DNA of 64,000 nt from Branchiostoma floridae (GCF_000003815.2 NC_049979.1:21470518-21534517), one strand, 5' to 3'. Numbered from the stretch's first letter, positions 24,159 to 39,300 are shown. Numbers and translations: made by a program. Notes: a model not told the origin generated them from the letters alone.

Positions 24159-24378
24159 ATGAGACCCCAATGGGAGAACACGCGATACAGCACCATCAGC
24201 GCTGACATGAAGGCCGCCCCAAACGGACCCAGACACGTGCAGTTTGCGGAGCCGGACACGCTGTGTGACGGGACCCTGAGGACGGCCACGCTGCCGGGGT
24301 CGTTCGGCAGGAAGACGGGACGAGACGACAGGACTAGGTCGTACTACCGCTCAAACTGGGACGAGAATGAAGATATCG
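24159..24378 (+). CDS. Exon 1: cytoplasmic N-terminus
   Basis: Encodes residues 1-73 and the first base of codon 74. The start is chosen because an in-frame TGA at 24144-24146 lies upstream and no other in-frame ATG comes between. The donor is the GT at 24379-24380. Of the nearby GT sites (24338, 24379, 24383), only this one gives the phase 1 end that exon 2 needs, and the joined codon reads Asp. The peptide is polar and rich in R, D, S and T. It contains a basic/acidic stretch near residues 51-72. The exon is richer in CpG than the flanking introns. Confidence 0.8.
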
Positions 24379-27300
24379 GTTGGTTTGATTCTTTTAGTGC
24401 CTTTTGTGTGTGGACGCATGGCATTGATGTACACATGTATACATCTATCAAATCCCATTTCACACATTCAGGACCTTCCTACTACTTTGCTTCCGGCTAT
24501 TCCCAAACCAAGGTCGGTGCTGGGTTGGGGTAGCTTGAAATCCATCATATTCTAGCTGCAGTTCGCTCCTCGTCGCATCACATCAAAGAAGAAGAAAATC
24601 CCGAATTTTATTTGTCAAAATCCAATATCGGCTGGCGTGGACTACATTCAAAGACAGGTAGACAATCTCACCAAATAATTCCCAACTTTGGATGACTTTG
24701 TCCACGACCAAAAAACAAGATCTGGAGAAGGTCGGGAGGTCATGGTAGGCTGTGTGTGACAGAGGCTTAATCAGAAAGCATATTACTGAAATATTAGTAA
24801 CGATAAATGCTTGTTTGTATAGGAAAAGAAAAATGCAAAATTGTTTTCATATGGAAACTATGATCAATAAACAATCCTATTCAAAAATTTGTTACCATCA
24901 CTTTTCATCATCGACATCCCAATTCATTTTGAGATGGTGTTTTGTGAATGTGCTTGTCTGTGTGACTCTTCGTACCCTTGAGTGCACATGTGCATGTTTG
25001 AAAATCTTTACAATGTTTATAAATAGAACCACCCCTTACAAGTTGATCTATTGAACGGAGTAGAAATACTCCAACCCTGGAGCCGAATGATATATTATGG
25101 GTACTGGTAGTCTACCAAACCAATATTTCTCATGGTTATCAATCAGATGCTTATGATAACGGTTAACAAGCATGTCTCTTTAAGTCATCTTTGTTGTACA
25201 GCGTTGGTGTAACATGTTGGTAAATATGGTATCAGGACTTTTCGGCACCTGGCCAATTAGGACAATTCGGCCCCTAGCCAATCAGGGTTGAGGTACTAGC
25301 TTAAAGTCAGGGTCAGAACTAGGCGTCAAAATACCCTAAAGCATGTCTCGAATCGTCATGAATATTTGGCAAAAGGAGCCGGGGCTGGTTTTGCATATGG
25401 TAACCTGTGATGTAACTTTCAAGTAGCCTTTAGTGCCTTTACTACATATTAGGTATGCGAAACGAGCCCCGGCCCTTTGAAATGTTAAACGAGACATATC
25501 AAACACAAGAAACAATACCGACAGATGAAAGATGACCTGACACAACGTCTTGACCGCCGTGCAACCACTCAGCGACCAGAGATATTGGAGGGTTCATTCA
25601 GCAAATTTCATAAGTAGAAAGAAACGATATATTTAATGATATGTGCGTTTTGTTGTGCTTTGTTTTAAGTCATACTTTTACATCGTGCGCCATATTCCAA
25701 TTTTTAAATCAACGGTGTGGCATATTGATCGCAGTGATGTCGTTCAGTGATCGCCGTCTAGTTGAAAGGGAATCTATTGCGATGGCACTGCGACATAACT
25801 GCGATCTAAACTGAATTTGTGCAATCCTTCATTGAGGTATCATGCAAAATGTTAAAGTATGGCTGCAAGGACAACAAAATACACAAAGAGGGAACTAATT
25901 AATTTCTATCTATGAAAATCACTGAGCGTTCTTTCAAAATCTCTCGGTTGCAGCGCGGTCGCAACGGTGTCGCCGCCATATTGGAATAGGGTATGCTTCC
26001 AGGTAGCCGAGATGAATCATTTATACAAGACGAAGCTCTAACAGCAAAGGGAATGGCTGATCGTATATCAAGGGTAATCTCGTATAGGCCATAAAAGGGC
26101 ACTTCATCAGGCTCATGGTAAAACAACGTTAGGAGGAAGACTCGCGCGAAATGCCAACAGCCCGAAGGTCACGTTTGGAATGACACATTTGGGACTGTCG
26201 TGATGTGTGCTGTGTTGGAGACACCCTTGATAAAGGGAATGCATGTCATACATAGAAACTTAAGGCTATGTTCTTCTTAAGAATCAGCCATTAGTCTAAG
26301 AGTTGTAAGTCATTAGTTAGCGACTTCAAAGCATATAGCTTAATGTTCACAAACACCTATTACTGTCTGAACTGACTAATCAAAATGAGATTTAGTTGTA
26401 CAGTTTATTAAGTAGTACCGTATGCTACATATATCTAATGCGCCAATATACAATAATGCAAAATGATATTGATACAGCTTGGGGGATATCCAGATGCTAC
26501 GTGCACTCTTTGCTGCTGTCCTAGAACCAATACACCAAACAAATTGCTTCCCGATAATTGCAAGAACTTAAAGGTCATCATCGTATTGGCTTTCTACGGT
26601 TCATGATGGTATAGACCGAGCGGTAATGTTTTCTATGGAGCTGAGCTCGACAAGTCAGAGCGAGTGAGAAATTCGTGTGAGTAGACTGTGCCTTTGTAAT
26701 CAGGACCTGTTCTGACTGTCAATCACAATTAACAGTCCAACCAATGGGGGAAGAGCAATCAGCGGTATGACCAATGAGAGAATGGCATGTCCGTCAAAAT
26801 TAGTTTTTTCTACCTATGATTTGTATGTCTACACGGAGGTGGGTGGAGCTAAGGGTCTGCATACGGTCTTTCTTTTCTTTAGCGCTACATAATTGTATTC
26901 TTACAATTTAATTACACCACCTAATTAAGCGACATTGATGTTGAATACAACGTCTTTTTCCAGTTGATGACTCAACCCCAGATAATGCGGAACATAACCA
27001 ATAAAATCTTTATCGCAGTCTGGTAAACAACGATAAAAGGATTCCTTGATAAGTATGGTGATTATGGGCTATACTTAGATGTATGGCTCAAGTCTGAGGA
27101 GTGCGCGGTTCCGATAACGGTAACGCCACAATCTCAAGCATCTAATTGAATCTCTTATTGAGTGTAGGAATGTGAAGTACCTCTAGATTTGCGATGTAAT
27201 CTTGACCTTGACGTCAGGCCTTGGCACTAAACTTGCATTAAGAGAATGAGCTGAAGCCTAGTTATGGCACAGATTTCAAATTACAACTACATTACGACTA

Positions 27301-30300
27301 TCATTTTACAGTTACCCATTCGCCCATAACCACAATCCTTCTCCATTTTAACAATCCTTTTCCAGTTTCATTAAGCTAAAGACCATGCACACGACCCCCC
27401 CCCCCCAAAAAAAGAAACAAACACACACTCTCAGTTAATTTTCCGCTGAATATAACGTTACAACCAGGCCACAATACTGCTACATTCCGCTGCCTGTATT
27501 TGGGTTCCGTAGTTTCATGGGTTTTCACGGTTAAATCTGAACTAAACGCCTAAATGCAGCATATCACAGCAAAATTCAAGAAATATGGATGCAAATCTGC
27601 AGCAGCAGCACAGAATAGGTCAAGGTTTTTCTGATTTGATGAAGCAATCGTTGAGGAAGATCAGATTGGCAAATGTTACAAAACGTAGTTGTTGCTTTTC
27701 AAGGTCATATCAGGATCTATATAAGTAATGGTCGACATAGGAAAGGTATTAACAAAGGTTTTTGTACCCTCATTATCCAGCCCACAGATGCACGTCCTAT
27801 GATCCGTCGGATCTATGCCGGGCCCATTTAGGAATCTTATCCGCACTAATCTCCATCAGATCCTACGCTTCCATAGGTAGTATCAAAGCCGACAAGAAGG
27901 ATTGCCGGCCAAAGAAAGTCAGAAGGGGTAGCATACACACTCCTTGGCCTGCTTCACTCCTCTGTTAGATGTTTTTATACTATCTTATGCTGAAGTAGGA
28001 TCTACTTGGAGATTTCTGCACACAGTCCTTTCAGTAAACACGTACTGCTTTTGAAAAAAGGACTCCGCCTCTATGTACTTTAGTGCCCCCCAGGCTCTTG
28101 GTTTCATTCTTCATGTGTCTGCATACAGACCAAAATGTCTCTAGTCGCTTGCTGTTAGTCGAGTGATGTGTTCGACTGTCAAGCCGTAATAGTCTGAGAA
28201 AGACTAACAAAATACTGGGTGACTTAGCAATAAATCATAAGACATGCTTCAGCAAAGGAGGCTGGTCCAAGAACGGTTTTACGTGTTGAATGTTAAGTTA
28301 GCTGTGGCATTCAGTTCCGAGCTAGTGCATTTCAGTGTTGCCGGTACTAGCAAAGGTGCAGGTGCTGTATGTAGTAAAGACATGCTATTTTTGGTAACTG
28401 CAGTCTTTCAGTACCATCTATGGTATATTTCTTATATTGAATGAGAGGCAGAAAAATGAATGTACTTCCCGTGCTTTGGGTATGTGCATCTACGTGTATT
28501 TGTGTAGAGCGTGACAGCGCAGAACTAACAGCGTATTTAATCATAATGGGGAACTTCATAGGATATGGATAAGGATATTGTGGATAAAGACAACGTGGCC
28601 TAAATATGACGTTGAAAAGAATTAATCATGGGAAGATTGAAAATTCATTCTAACATCTATAATTGAAACAGCTAGCTAGAAAGGTACATATTTGTGTGTA
28701 ATGTGGATGTTTTTGTGTGCGAACATCGATTGTCTGTGCGTGAGTATGTGCCTTTTGTGCATGTGTGAGTGTGTATGTATGTGTGTGTTTGAGTGCATGT
28801 GTTTGTGTGTGCATTTGTGTGTTTGTGTGTGAGTTTGTGTGTGCGTGTTTGTGTGCGTGTTTGTGTGCATATCTGTGTGTGTGAGTTTGTGTGCTCGTGT
28901 TTGTGTGCATTTGTGTGTGTGTGCATGTATTCCTGTGTATGTGTATGTGTATGTTTTGTCTGCGTGTGTGTCTATGTGTGTCGCCGAACCTAGTACTGGT
29001 AGAGCTGGCGAACGGATGTGGCGATCGGAGTCTTCAATAGAGATCGTGATCGGAATGCTAGGAATGTGTAAGGGTGGGCGCCCGTTTATAGATCCTGAGT
29101 TTCAAACGAACACGAAATCTATCTCGCTCAGGATCTCTACTTGCAGAGGAAATAGATAAATTTGTTATGTAATGTCAAACATTGCAGGCGGTGTAAAAGG
29201 CCATTTCTAGCACTTAGTTAACTGAAACTATACCTTTGGGGAGAATTCAAAATGACTGGGCCTCGATAAAAGTGTCGGGTATGATTGATGGCCCAGTGAG
29301 TGTCCTTGACCACTGAGATTTCAATTATTGGGATAAACTTTTTATTTTATTTTCATGAACATAAAAACACTCTCATCAGACATTGGCAAAGCAGTACATA
29401 GGATCGTGAGACAAAAGTAATGTAAATGATCTTATAAAAGGCTAATTTTTAATCAAATTAAGTGAAATTAGGCAAAATTGTAAATCCTCTTGATATTGAA
29501 ATATCTATTTTTGTTTTGTTCATTGTTTTATAAGTGAATTTTGGGACACAGATTGGAACTGGGAGACCTGCATAGGACATCTCGGTTGGGGCTGCATCGG
29601 CCTTTCGAAACAGACGTAAAATCTGGGTCCGGCGTGTTCGAGGAGGTACCCCAACCTCGTTAAGTGGGAAGGACTGCGAAGCTGGTGTGTTACGCTGAAC
29701 GGCGGTTATACCGGCCATGTAGATACAGATACAGGACTGGCAACCTCTCCTTGTATATATATATACACTGCTACTGAAACAACAGGAAAAGTTGCTGCCC
29801 CATTTGCCAGTAGACACTACAGGTATCTGAACTAACTTGCGCTGTGTGTGTTTGTCTGTGTGTGTGAAGGGGGGGGGGGTGTCCTGAAACTTTGTCAGAG
29901 GCAGTTTCACTACGGACGTCTTTTCTTAGCATATATACGCTCTACAAGTGTGTGCCATGATGCTGATTAACCTGTCTATTGACCCACTATTAATCAAACT
30001 GCGACTCGAGTTCAACGGTGGTGCTCTTTGGCTCTCTACCATCTCTTCAAGTTGCAGAACTGGCTGCCAAGTCTGTCAAAAGCCTCACCCTCCTCGCTGC
30101 ATGCTTATTTTTAACTTCTACAGCCTTGGCAATGCAGAGATTGCCTTGAATTTTAGAACTTGATAGGTTGAGTATAAAACTCATGTTAGATTATACGTTG
30201 AGAACGGTAATTGGTAGTACGAAAGCTAGAAAGGTGACATTTGCATGCAAATGCAAAGTGGTAACCTTCAGATGATGTGGTCTAACAAACTACTGCTCTG

Positions 30301-33300
30301 TGTGGGAGTGTTTTCTTATTACATTCATATACACGGTGACCAGCACCTGTCCTACCACTTGCTACATAAGGTAATCTAACACCACAGGGTGTCTACTACT
30401 TTACTAGTTACCATAGTGACAGGTGGTTGGTCCAGGGTATTGATCTTATTTGTTGTAAGATGATAAAGAAGACACTGGTCTAACACGGCGATAGTTTCTT
30501 CTGTGCAGGTGAACTTGAATAGAATCATTTCCGTAGCACAACGCATGATTCATCATCATCATTCTGCAGTCGTTCAAACATCCTACAGTCATTCTCTCGT
30601 CCCGTTGTCCCTCTGTGCCTTGCATCGTGCAATTGCTCTTACCTCCTGGAGTTTTCTTGCTGATTTAAAGAGAAACCAGTCCCTAGTGGTTACGGCCTAT
30701 CTTGGTCGTGCGTAGCAGGTTTATGCAGTACAAGCACTGTTATATAAATACGGACTTGGAACACGCATGGAACACACGTAATTGTTCAATTTCTTCACAA
30801 AACGGGTAGAAACAGAATCTTTACGCATACACAAAAGTGTGCGTAAAGAAAGACATTCGTGCAATGAAGCCGTGTTTTAGTCGTAGCACAGTACCGCAAC
30901 TTGAAAGCTGATAACTACAGATGGACAGTGCAGATGGATGATGGATAAGAATACTGTCACTCGTCATGTTGTACCCCGATGGCATCAGGTCATCAATGTT
31001 ATCTTGGCTATCTCCATTTATATAAAAGCAATCTTTATTGACACATATATGGATGCCACCCACGCACATCAGTTATCGTTGCAAAAATATAGTTTGCGAC
31101 CAAACTCGTACAAAGAGCTACAAAATAATCAACTCATATGCCGTAAGTTCCAAACAAAATTATCGGAAATTACAGTGGTAACAGAAATAAAGAATTCATT
31201 GTTTAGTAAACCATGTTATCTGTGTTAAACCATTTGTATAGAATGAAGGCAATTTTGTCCCATCGTTTTTCTTTTCTCTCTCGCATCAGTTGTGGAGCAC
31301 CCAAAACATGCCATCCAAATAATCAAGTCGGCATGACCTTATCTAAACTTAGAAACTCCCACGTCTATTGACTTTTGACTTTGGTTAAAATAAGCTTGTA
31401 TTTTGAGGTACGCTTGAGTTACCGCCCTGACAACAACATCGTGAGTACTTGAGTATGTACTTGTAACGTTTGGATGTGCAGCGATGATGTTTTGTAATCA
31501 AACTCTCAAAAAGAAGGCATTTCATGCAAACACTGTCCACACTGAGAGAATTTATTGAAGAATATCGATTCCGAATTGTGCAGCCTTTGACTGACTTTGC
31601 AGGACACTTTGGGAGGAGCTCACATTAGGGTCCAACTGGAGAGGAAATATTGATGGGACGAGTACCTCGTTATTGGATCAATCTATGTTCGCCGTTCATC
31701 GATACTGAAGATATATATGGAGCCCTGTTTCTACCCACTTCGCCTGGTGGGGAACGATTTGTTTGGATGGACAGGTACCTATCAGGGACAAACTTTAGGC
31801 GGCGTACAGTCGCCTCGGGGCCGCCTCTAGCTCCAAGTTTGTATCGGTGATGAGTGGTATTACCTTTATCAAGCTATAAAGGCTGTTTTAGTATATCAAA
31901 AATCTAATGGCAAATAGGCCACACAAATTTGAGCTTGGTAGGTAAATCTGCCCTGCATTTTCGACCATATGGCTCCAAGAATTCGGACGGAATATCAAAA
32001 TTCCAACCTAGATGAGACGATTCGCAGCGATAGACACATTTGTGCGACATTTCTTTGTTGGTGACTGAGCACAGATTGTCACAGAGGAGCCACAGTTCTG
32101 TCGCTGCAGGCTTAAAAACACTGCCAGAAATCCATTAAACACTTGAGATGAATTGATTAAGGAAGCGGTTTTCCTCTCTCACGCTTCAGCACAACGCAAA
32201 TCTAGTTCCCAGGATGTATTAGGTGTGAAATAAAGTTTTTAGCTCGCTCGTTGCGCCTACCGTCACTCCGGTCCCCCTTCCCTTCTGGTGAAGAATTACG
32301 TAGGCCACACTCCCGTGTGCATTGTGAACATCGCTCACTCTGGCTGCAAGTAGGGGGTAGAGCACAGCGCTTATAGGGACCTGGTGGAACGTAAGATGGA
32401 GATGTAGCTTGACATTCGTGCAGACACAGGCGGGCGGGAAAGGACTTCATACGGTAATGCGATTTTCTCTGTCTTGTGTAACTAAGTTACGAAAAAAGCT
32501 AGCAATAATGTCGCCATGTTGGAAACAATTCAGTCAACGAAATAGATGCACAAGAAGCGAACTAGATGAATTGCAGGCTTGCAGGTAGTCAAGACGATCC
32601 AGACTAGGTATGGTGACTTGGAGAGGGCATTGCAACACTTCGGTTTATACTTTTGTGAACAATGGAAACATGTGACGAAAACGCTGTATGTCAAATCAAA
32701 GATCTGGATACTAGCGCATTGTCCAAATTATCTTATTGGTTAGATCGACTGTAGACCTGTAAAATCGGTTTGAATGAGGTATAGAATGAGAAATGAATCA
32801 AATAGTTTTCTATTGATGTATTTATAGAGAGAGAGCGGTACTGATTGTGGACTAAAAGCGCTTCAGCGATTCGATCTCTGCGATACTGCTTTTCCTACGT
32901 TCCTCTGAAACGACATCGATTATAAATGCTGCTTACGATATTTTAAGTAACAGGCGACATAGTATGGTGAATCCTGTGAGTACTAATGTTGTAGCTACGT
33001 TTTGGCGTTTTCAAGAAGAGAGGCTTTGAAAGCAAACAACAGCGGACAGAAATAAGACAAAGAAAATAAGGATAACGCAAGGCAACCAGCCATGCGCTTT
33101 GTCTAACCGAAGTGAAGTGTACTGCCTTCTGCAATGAGAAGTTGTTTAATCATATTCTAAATCGATATTGCATGATTATTCATCCTAAAATAAGAGATGT
33201 GAGTGAATTGTTCCGATCAGCATTGGCTAGTACTGAATCTATTACAGAGCTCGTCAACGCATTGCCCAAAGCCCATAGGTCCTGGGCCCAATTCCCCGGG

Positions 33301-36300
33301 CACCCTCTGATGTTGTACCCCTAGGAACGGTACTTTGCATGAATTTCCTCACTTTATTCAGGCAAAAATGAGTACCTAGCTTCGGTTAGGGGCGTCTTTC
33401 GAATTGCAAGTCAACTGGAGGTCCCGTAGGGTCCTGCTGCACTAAATTTCCATGCTTCGATTTATAAGACAAAGGGATGATGATGAGAATGATAGTAGAT
33501 TGTTAAATGATGGCATAACCATTGCCTTCGGCGGCCTAGGGAGTCCCATCAGCGCCGTACTATTGACCATTACATCATTACAATCGCTCTTCACGAGGCC
33601 CAGGATGGTGCTTAAGGGTGACTGATGACATCTTCAGGGGAATGTTGCGTGTTTGCCGAGTATTCTTTTCACTGTCTGTCTTTAAGATTGATACATCTCA
33701 GCAGATTATCTCTTTTACCCCTCAGATCTAGGACAATCGATAGAACGGTTTTGTATAGCTTTAAGGATGATTTAAGTGAAATCTGCATTTTAGGGTACGA
33801 GAGAAGTGATTCTCTGGGAGAAATTATATAAACACTGGACTTAATTCCGTTTCCAATTCCGTTTCTACTCTCCAGGGAAAAATTGAACCTATACGTAAAA
33901 CTATGCTTATGCATTTTAAGCCCGTGTATTCTGTGCAGTGAAACACTATATATGCACAAATGTAGTGCAAGTTTCATATTGTAATAACAATACATATGTA
34001 GCATGTTGTGTAAAGTTGTAGCTTCAATATATACACTTACAATGTTCATCGACGGAAGATGGATATGAACAAATAAATATCATACATTTTTTTTTTACAA
34101 AAGTCATCTCACAAAAAGTGCAATCCGTTTGTGAAAACAACTTTTAACATCACCCAAGGTGACCGAATTAAATCGTGTTCCGGACGCTGGTCAACCCGTA
34201 CACCACAGCGCGCCCATTTTCGGTTTGTTGCCATCAAATGACAGACCCATAAATAGACGTCAGCTTTTTCATGACATTGAGGAGCGTGATAATCACACAT
34301 CCACGCTTCTTTACCAAACTAGTTCCACAATGCAGAAGGCAGCATAAATGTAATCCTGACTCAAGCACTTTGCCATGACTAGATAAGTGGAGGGATCCAG
34401 CCTTTATTGTCCTCGGCATCCATGATTGATGATGTGAATCTCTGCCATCAGTTGACGATAATATCATAGATTTGTAGCGCCGTCGGGGGATTATGATTTA
34501 GAGACAGCGGCAGGGCGACTTCAAACGATTTTCTCACAGACCATATGTCTGTGGTTTAGGCCCGGGATGGTAATCTGGTAAGAAGTGCTCATCTAGCCAG
34601 GGGTCTGAGTTCTTTCATATGAGCGCAAAACCTTTGAAGTTCACACATGCTCTTCAGTAATATATTTGCGGAGATATAGAAAGCAGCAGTTACACCTGCC
34701 TTATCACAAAGCCGTTTAAGTGGTGGCTTCTTTTTTCCTTTGAAAGATGCGGCTGGAATATATTCTGCTTGTAATATTGTAGATTTGGCAACGGCCCTCA
34801 CTCTCGTATGTATTCACTTCATTTAGATTACGTCTGGGCTTTGTAATGATATTTGGCTTTATTTGATCGATGTGCTCTCATTAGAAGTAGACAAGGGGGA
34901 ATACAGGAATATACAAACATTGTCTTGAGGGAAATACGGTGAAGCATTGGAATTGCCAGAAACAATTTGAGTCTGTGATTGCTTGGTTTTGTTCTCAACA
35001 CAGCACCCTATTCACAGATAAAATTGGCGCTTGAACTCTCTTTCTCCCTGATTCTTTCATTTATCACTGTAATTGGTGATATATTTGGTAGTCTGTAGGC
35101 GTGTGCAGTCTACAGCAATCAGTATTGTCTCTTGCCTCAGAATCTTAACCTCAGTACTGTGTATAAGGTAAGGACCAGCAAAGTCCTATTACAAAACAGG
35201 CTATCATTGAAATTAAGTGAAATCTAAATCTAAAACCAGTTTCTACCGGGTCTCTTTCTTCAGTGTCACTGACGAAACATACTGGATGCTATCTGAAATG
35301 TCTGACCGTTTCCAACATCATATCTAGTTGCTTGATTAACTGCCTTTTGCCGTTATTTAATCTATTCCTTTTAGATTTGTTAACCTCAAACGCAGGTTAA
35401 CAGTCTTATATTCATATATTGTGTGGTGTGTGAATAATGTCTCTAATGCAATGCCTTCGCTTGCTTATCTCAATCAACGACACAAGTGTGCTAGCCTGCA
35501 ATCCCTCCTTCTCACTGAGTCTGAGTGATGCTACGGGTATCTTTCCAACCCGGGGCCCGGCCGGGTAGCTTTAGGGAACAAAAAGTCTGCTATAAACAGC
35601 AACGAAACACAAAACGTTAATTCAAAAGAATTAGTTACCAGTAAACTTCCCGACCGGGCTCCGGCTTTACAGATAACCAGTCAATCAGATACTCCTCCTT
35701 CCTATTGTTTTGAGGGAAAGTTATTAGACCTTATTAGTCAATCACGTTCCCTCTTGACCATATGGGGAGACGTGATTGGCTAACAAATTTCTAGAACTTT
35801 CCAACAACAGGAAAGAGTGTATCAGATTAACGCAGCTAAGAGAACGAATCGCAGGGCGGTGCACCAGGGCCATTGCTTGAGCATGAGACATACAAGCGGT
35901 GGGAGTGGCAAGAAAGGATGACGATAGCTTCCATCAATTACTTGATTTTTTTTCCAGACCCCACGGTGAGGCTGACATGCTTCCAGATCGCAGAACCGGA
36001 CATGAAGGAGATTGACAAGAGTCCGGAGAAGAAGCCGCATCCCCAGCCCTCCTCCTGCAGGAGAAGGCTGCGCACCATGTGTGTCGTCATCCTGTGGGTC
36101 ATCCTCCTGGGACTAACCGGCTTCACAGGTGCGCAGGCCCAGACGGCAACCTTCATCCGTTTCACTCACTGTTAGTCCGCTGTGAAATTATTTCATGCTC
36201 ACGGTCTCCACGGTGCTTATCTTCCAAGAGAGGAGAAGAGCCGAACTAATGGAACTGTAGAGATATAACGCGTAAAGACGTGACATGTTATTAAATCATG

Positions 36301-39300
36301 GCAAGATTCATGCCGACGTTCGTATAAGGAGTGTGTTTTGTACTACAAGAAAAATGTTCAGCTAAACGCTTATCTCGGCAACCTACTGCAATGACAACTA
36401 TTATGTTTATGACATGGAAAGCTTTTGACAGCGAAGTAAACTTATTGGATTTTATTACCATGACGCTGTTGCGATATTAAGAAGTTTTGCTATCTTCGTT
36501 AACTGCAGGTGCTCTTCATAATGTATTATCTCTTGCAAACAGGACATGTTTAACTTAAAGGAGATTTATTTTTCCGGATGGCAGACTGGCAGGCGACGCG
36601 ACCTGCTAAGCGCTGGAGGAGTTTAACCCCGTGTTCAATGTAGCGAGCTTGTTCGCACGCAGTTGCTAATTCCTTCTACCATCTTATCGCGCATGTTTGA
36701 CGTTCGCACGTCTCGACCGAGTCTGACTGTGACATGACAGAGATCAACCCCCTGGCGCTATCTGACGCCACTTAACAGTTACTAGGACGCACAATTCTCA
36801 CGAACTTGGATGGATTGATTGATTGATTTGGAAAAAGTTGTTAGATGTTTTCAAAGATTGTACTTTTGTTCATCTGTTTTTCTAACACTGTGCAGGATGT
36901 CGTCTTTAATAAGTCTTAAAACTTAAGAAACGTTATTTTTCACTCAAGTAAAAACGCAATCTTTACGCATGCTTTAAGGTGGGTTCAGAGATAAAACTTC
37001 TTGCAGTAATTACAAGGAGACGACTAAATTCATCTCAGATATAGCAAATCAAATGACTGTCCACTCTAAAGGATTGTTGCAACGCTTTTTGTTATTTGTT
37101 TCCTTATCAGATCTTTCTTTCGTCTTCGGTTTTAGAATTCTTTAATCAGAACAAATCGCGCGGGGATTTTCCTTCATCTTAGTACCCAATACCCATCCAT
37201 GCATAAATTGCGTGGGCCTCGTACAATGACATACTACGGTGTGAGATTTGTATTCTGCACCCCATTCGGGACACAAAATTTATTAAATGGAATTTGTCGT
37301 CCTCGATACAACTCTTTAGAATTTATGTCAACTGCCTTATAATTTCTCAATGAAATTAAAATCTGTATCGTTCGTTTATCGTTTGTATGGTTTCACAAGC
37401 ATAGTTTTCATACTGCTGATCGTTAATCTAAATAACCATTAAATACAAAATCGACTTACTACTTGTACGTATGCCAATCAAACACCAATTAGCCTAACTT
37501 AATCAAGCTTAAAGTCGCCTTCCATTGGCCAGGCCCCTAGAAATGTCAACAGTCTAATCCTATCAGTTTATACGTGTGTGCTTACATAAATTATTTATTG
37601 TCGAACTGAAAATTTTCTGTTTCCACAACGTTGGCGGCCGGATGTGATGACTGATTCCATAGTGAAAAAGATTCTAAGTTCCTAAGGCCCCATTTCCACT
37701 AGGCGGCGGCGATCGCACTGTGCTCTCTCTGCGACCTACAACGAATGTGTGTAACCTTTTATTTCAAGCTGGATGTATCATGCAGAATGTACAAGTGTGA
37801 CTGAGGAGATCGACAAAGAAACACGCAAAACGTGAAATAATTCGTCTGTTCTTCTATACAAATCGTCGAGCGATCTGTCAAATTTTAGGTCGCAGAGAGA
37901 GCGCCACAAGGGCACCGTCCTAGTGGAAAGGGGGTATAATGAACTGATTTTTATCACTTTTTTTATACAGGTAAACATTGCGAAGCTCCTATTATAGGAT
38001 AAGTATATAATAGTTCTGTTCTGTAATAGATGGTCACAGGCTCTTGGTACCGGTAAGGGGAGGGGGTTGTTGTTCTTTCAGCCCAAGACAGCTAGATTGT
38101 ACATCTGTGAACAGTTTCATCAGGTTGGTACGTCACTGAAAAAAAGAGATTTTTACACAACCATTGCTTAATTCACACCGACTTTTCGGTGACCGTCTGT
38201 CAGAATTACCCTGAACAAGGTAACAAACGGCCACCGAAACGTCGGTGTGAATAGAGCAATGGTCGTGTAAAAAAAGAGTCTCTTTATTCAGCTAGATTGT
38301 ACAGTTTTGGTCTCCTTTTTTTAGTAATTTGAATGTCTCTCTCCAGCATGGCTGTACTTCAAGGTAGACCGGCTGAAAATGGAGAAGACCCGTCTACAGA
38401 GGAAGGTAGTAGGCGGCGCGAGGCAGCTGTCAGACTTACAGGACAGAACTGACAAACTGACCCAGGAGAAAAACGTGCTGGAGAAGCGACTTAACGGTGG
38501 ACTGAAGGACTTCGCCGAACTGAAGAACGTAACGTGGCTGCTGAAGTCTCGGCTCGAGAGCGTTGCCGGAGACTTGGGAGAGAAGTCTGGCACCTTGCAG
38601 GTGGTTCGAGAGAGGATTAACAGTCTTACGACTTGCGACAGAGGAGATGATTGTCTTATTCGAGGTAGCTTCTTCCTTTTCTTTCTTTTCGCTCTGAAAG
38701 AATTATCCTCCTCAGTACACTCGTTGTTAACGGGTCATATAACTGCCAAGCACCTTTGACCCTTTGCTGACGTCACACTTTCGGTCTGGATGTGTGACTT
38801 AAAGCTTTGGGTCATTCCAACTTGATAAAGATCAGAGGACTGATCGAAAGGTTGTTGGTAAGCGCTTAATTTTTTTATGTACTGATATAAGGTTTAAAAA
38901 TTGTAACATAATAGTGTCATATTCAATTTGATACGTTTTTTCATTGTTGAACGAAAAAAAATTGAAAACTAGAAGGGTAGAATCCAGTCTATCCCTCAGC
39001 TTTGTTTTGTAACGATTAATCTTATCAGAGCTTGGTGGAAGTGATTGATCCAAACAGCGGGAAATTATCCAAAATTATGGACCGTAAATCCTAAATTTCA
39101 TAATTTGTATGCATTAAAGCTCATTAAGCTCTAACTACGCTATCTATAAATTCAAAGTCATGAAGATTCGACAAACATTTTTGAGTTATTCTCCTTCAAC
39201 TTAAAGGTCTCAAACAAAATCAAGCCCTGCAGTTTCAAAAACTCTCACTCATCTCACTGTTCAAATGTTTCAAAAACGCCGCTACCCAAATTTAGACTAA

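Larger units (their letters stand above)
24379..35957 (+). other. Intron 1 of the receptor gene
   Basis: 11,579 bases with GT-AG ends. I found no exon-like frame with suitable splice sites inside. It holds fragments of the TTTCCACTAGG MITE family (about 25640-26000), a long TG-rich tract (28690-28980), the 3' part of a LINE-like repeat (about 29650-29745), a SINE copy (about 33225-33455), a GC-rich repeat (about 35545-35680) and C/A and G homopolymer tracts near 27395 and 29869. The remainder is AT-rich and unremarkable. Confidence 0.75.
36129..38346 (+). other. Intron 2 of the receptor gene
   Basis: 2,218 bases with GT-AG ends. It contains a complete MITE (37686-37936) and a foldback element (38150-38275) that ends about 70 bases before exon 3. 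The rest is AT-rich with nothing recognised. Confidence 0.8.

Noticed and set aside
24338-24384. Other donors for exon 1 (GT at 24338 and 24383)
   Set aside because: Neither leaves the phase 1 end that exon 2 requires.
28650-29159. Open frames with HT/NT or CV/FV repeats on both strands
   Set aside because: Produced by the TG-rich tract; no start context or non-repeat domain.
29458-29910. 150-codon minus-strand frame
   Set aside because: Runs antisense to a LINE-like tail and a G tract in intron 1; no family resemblance.
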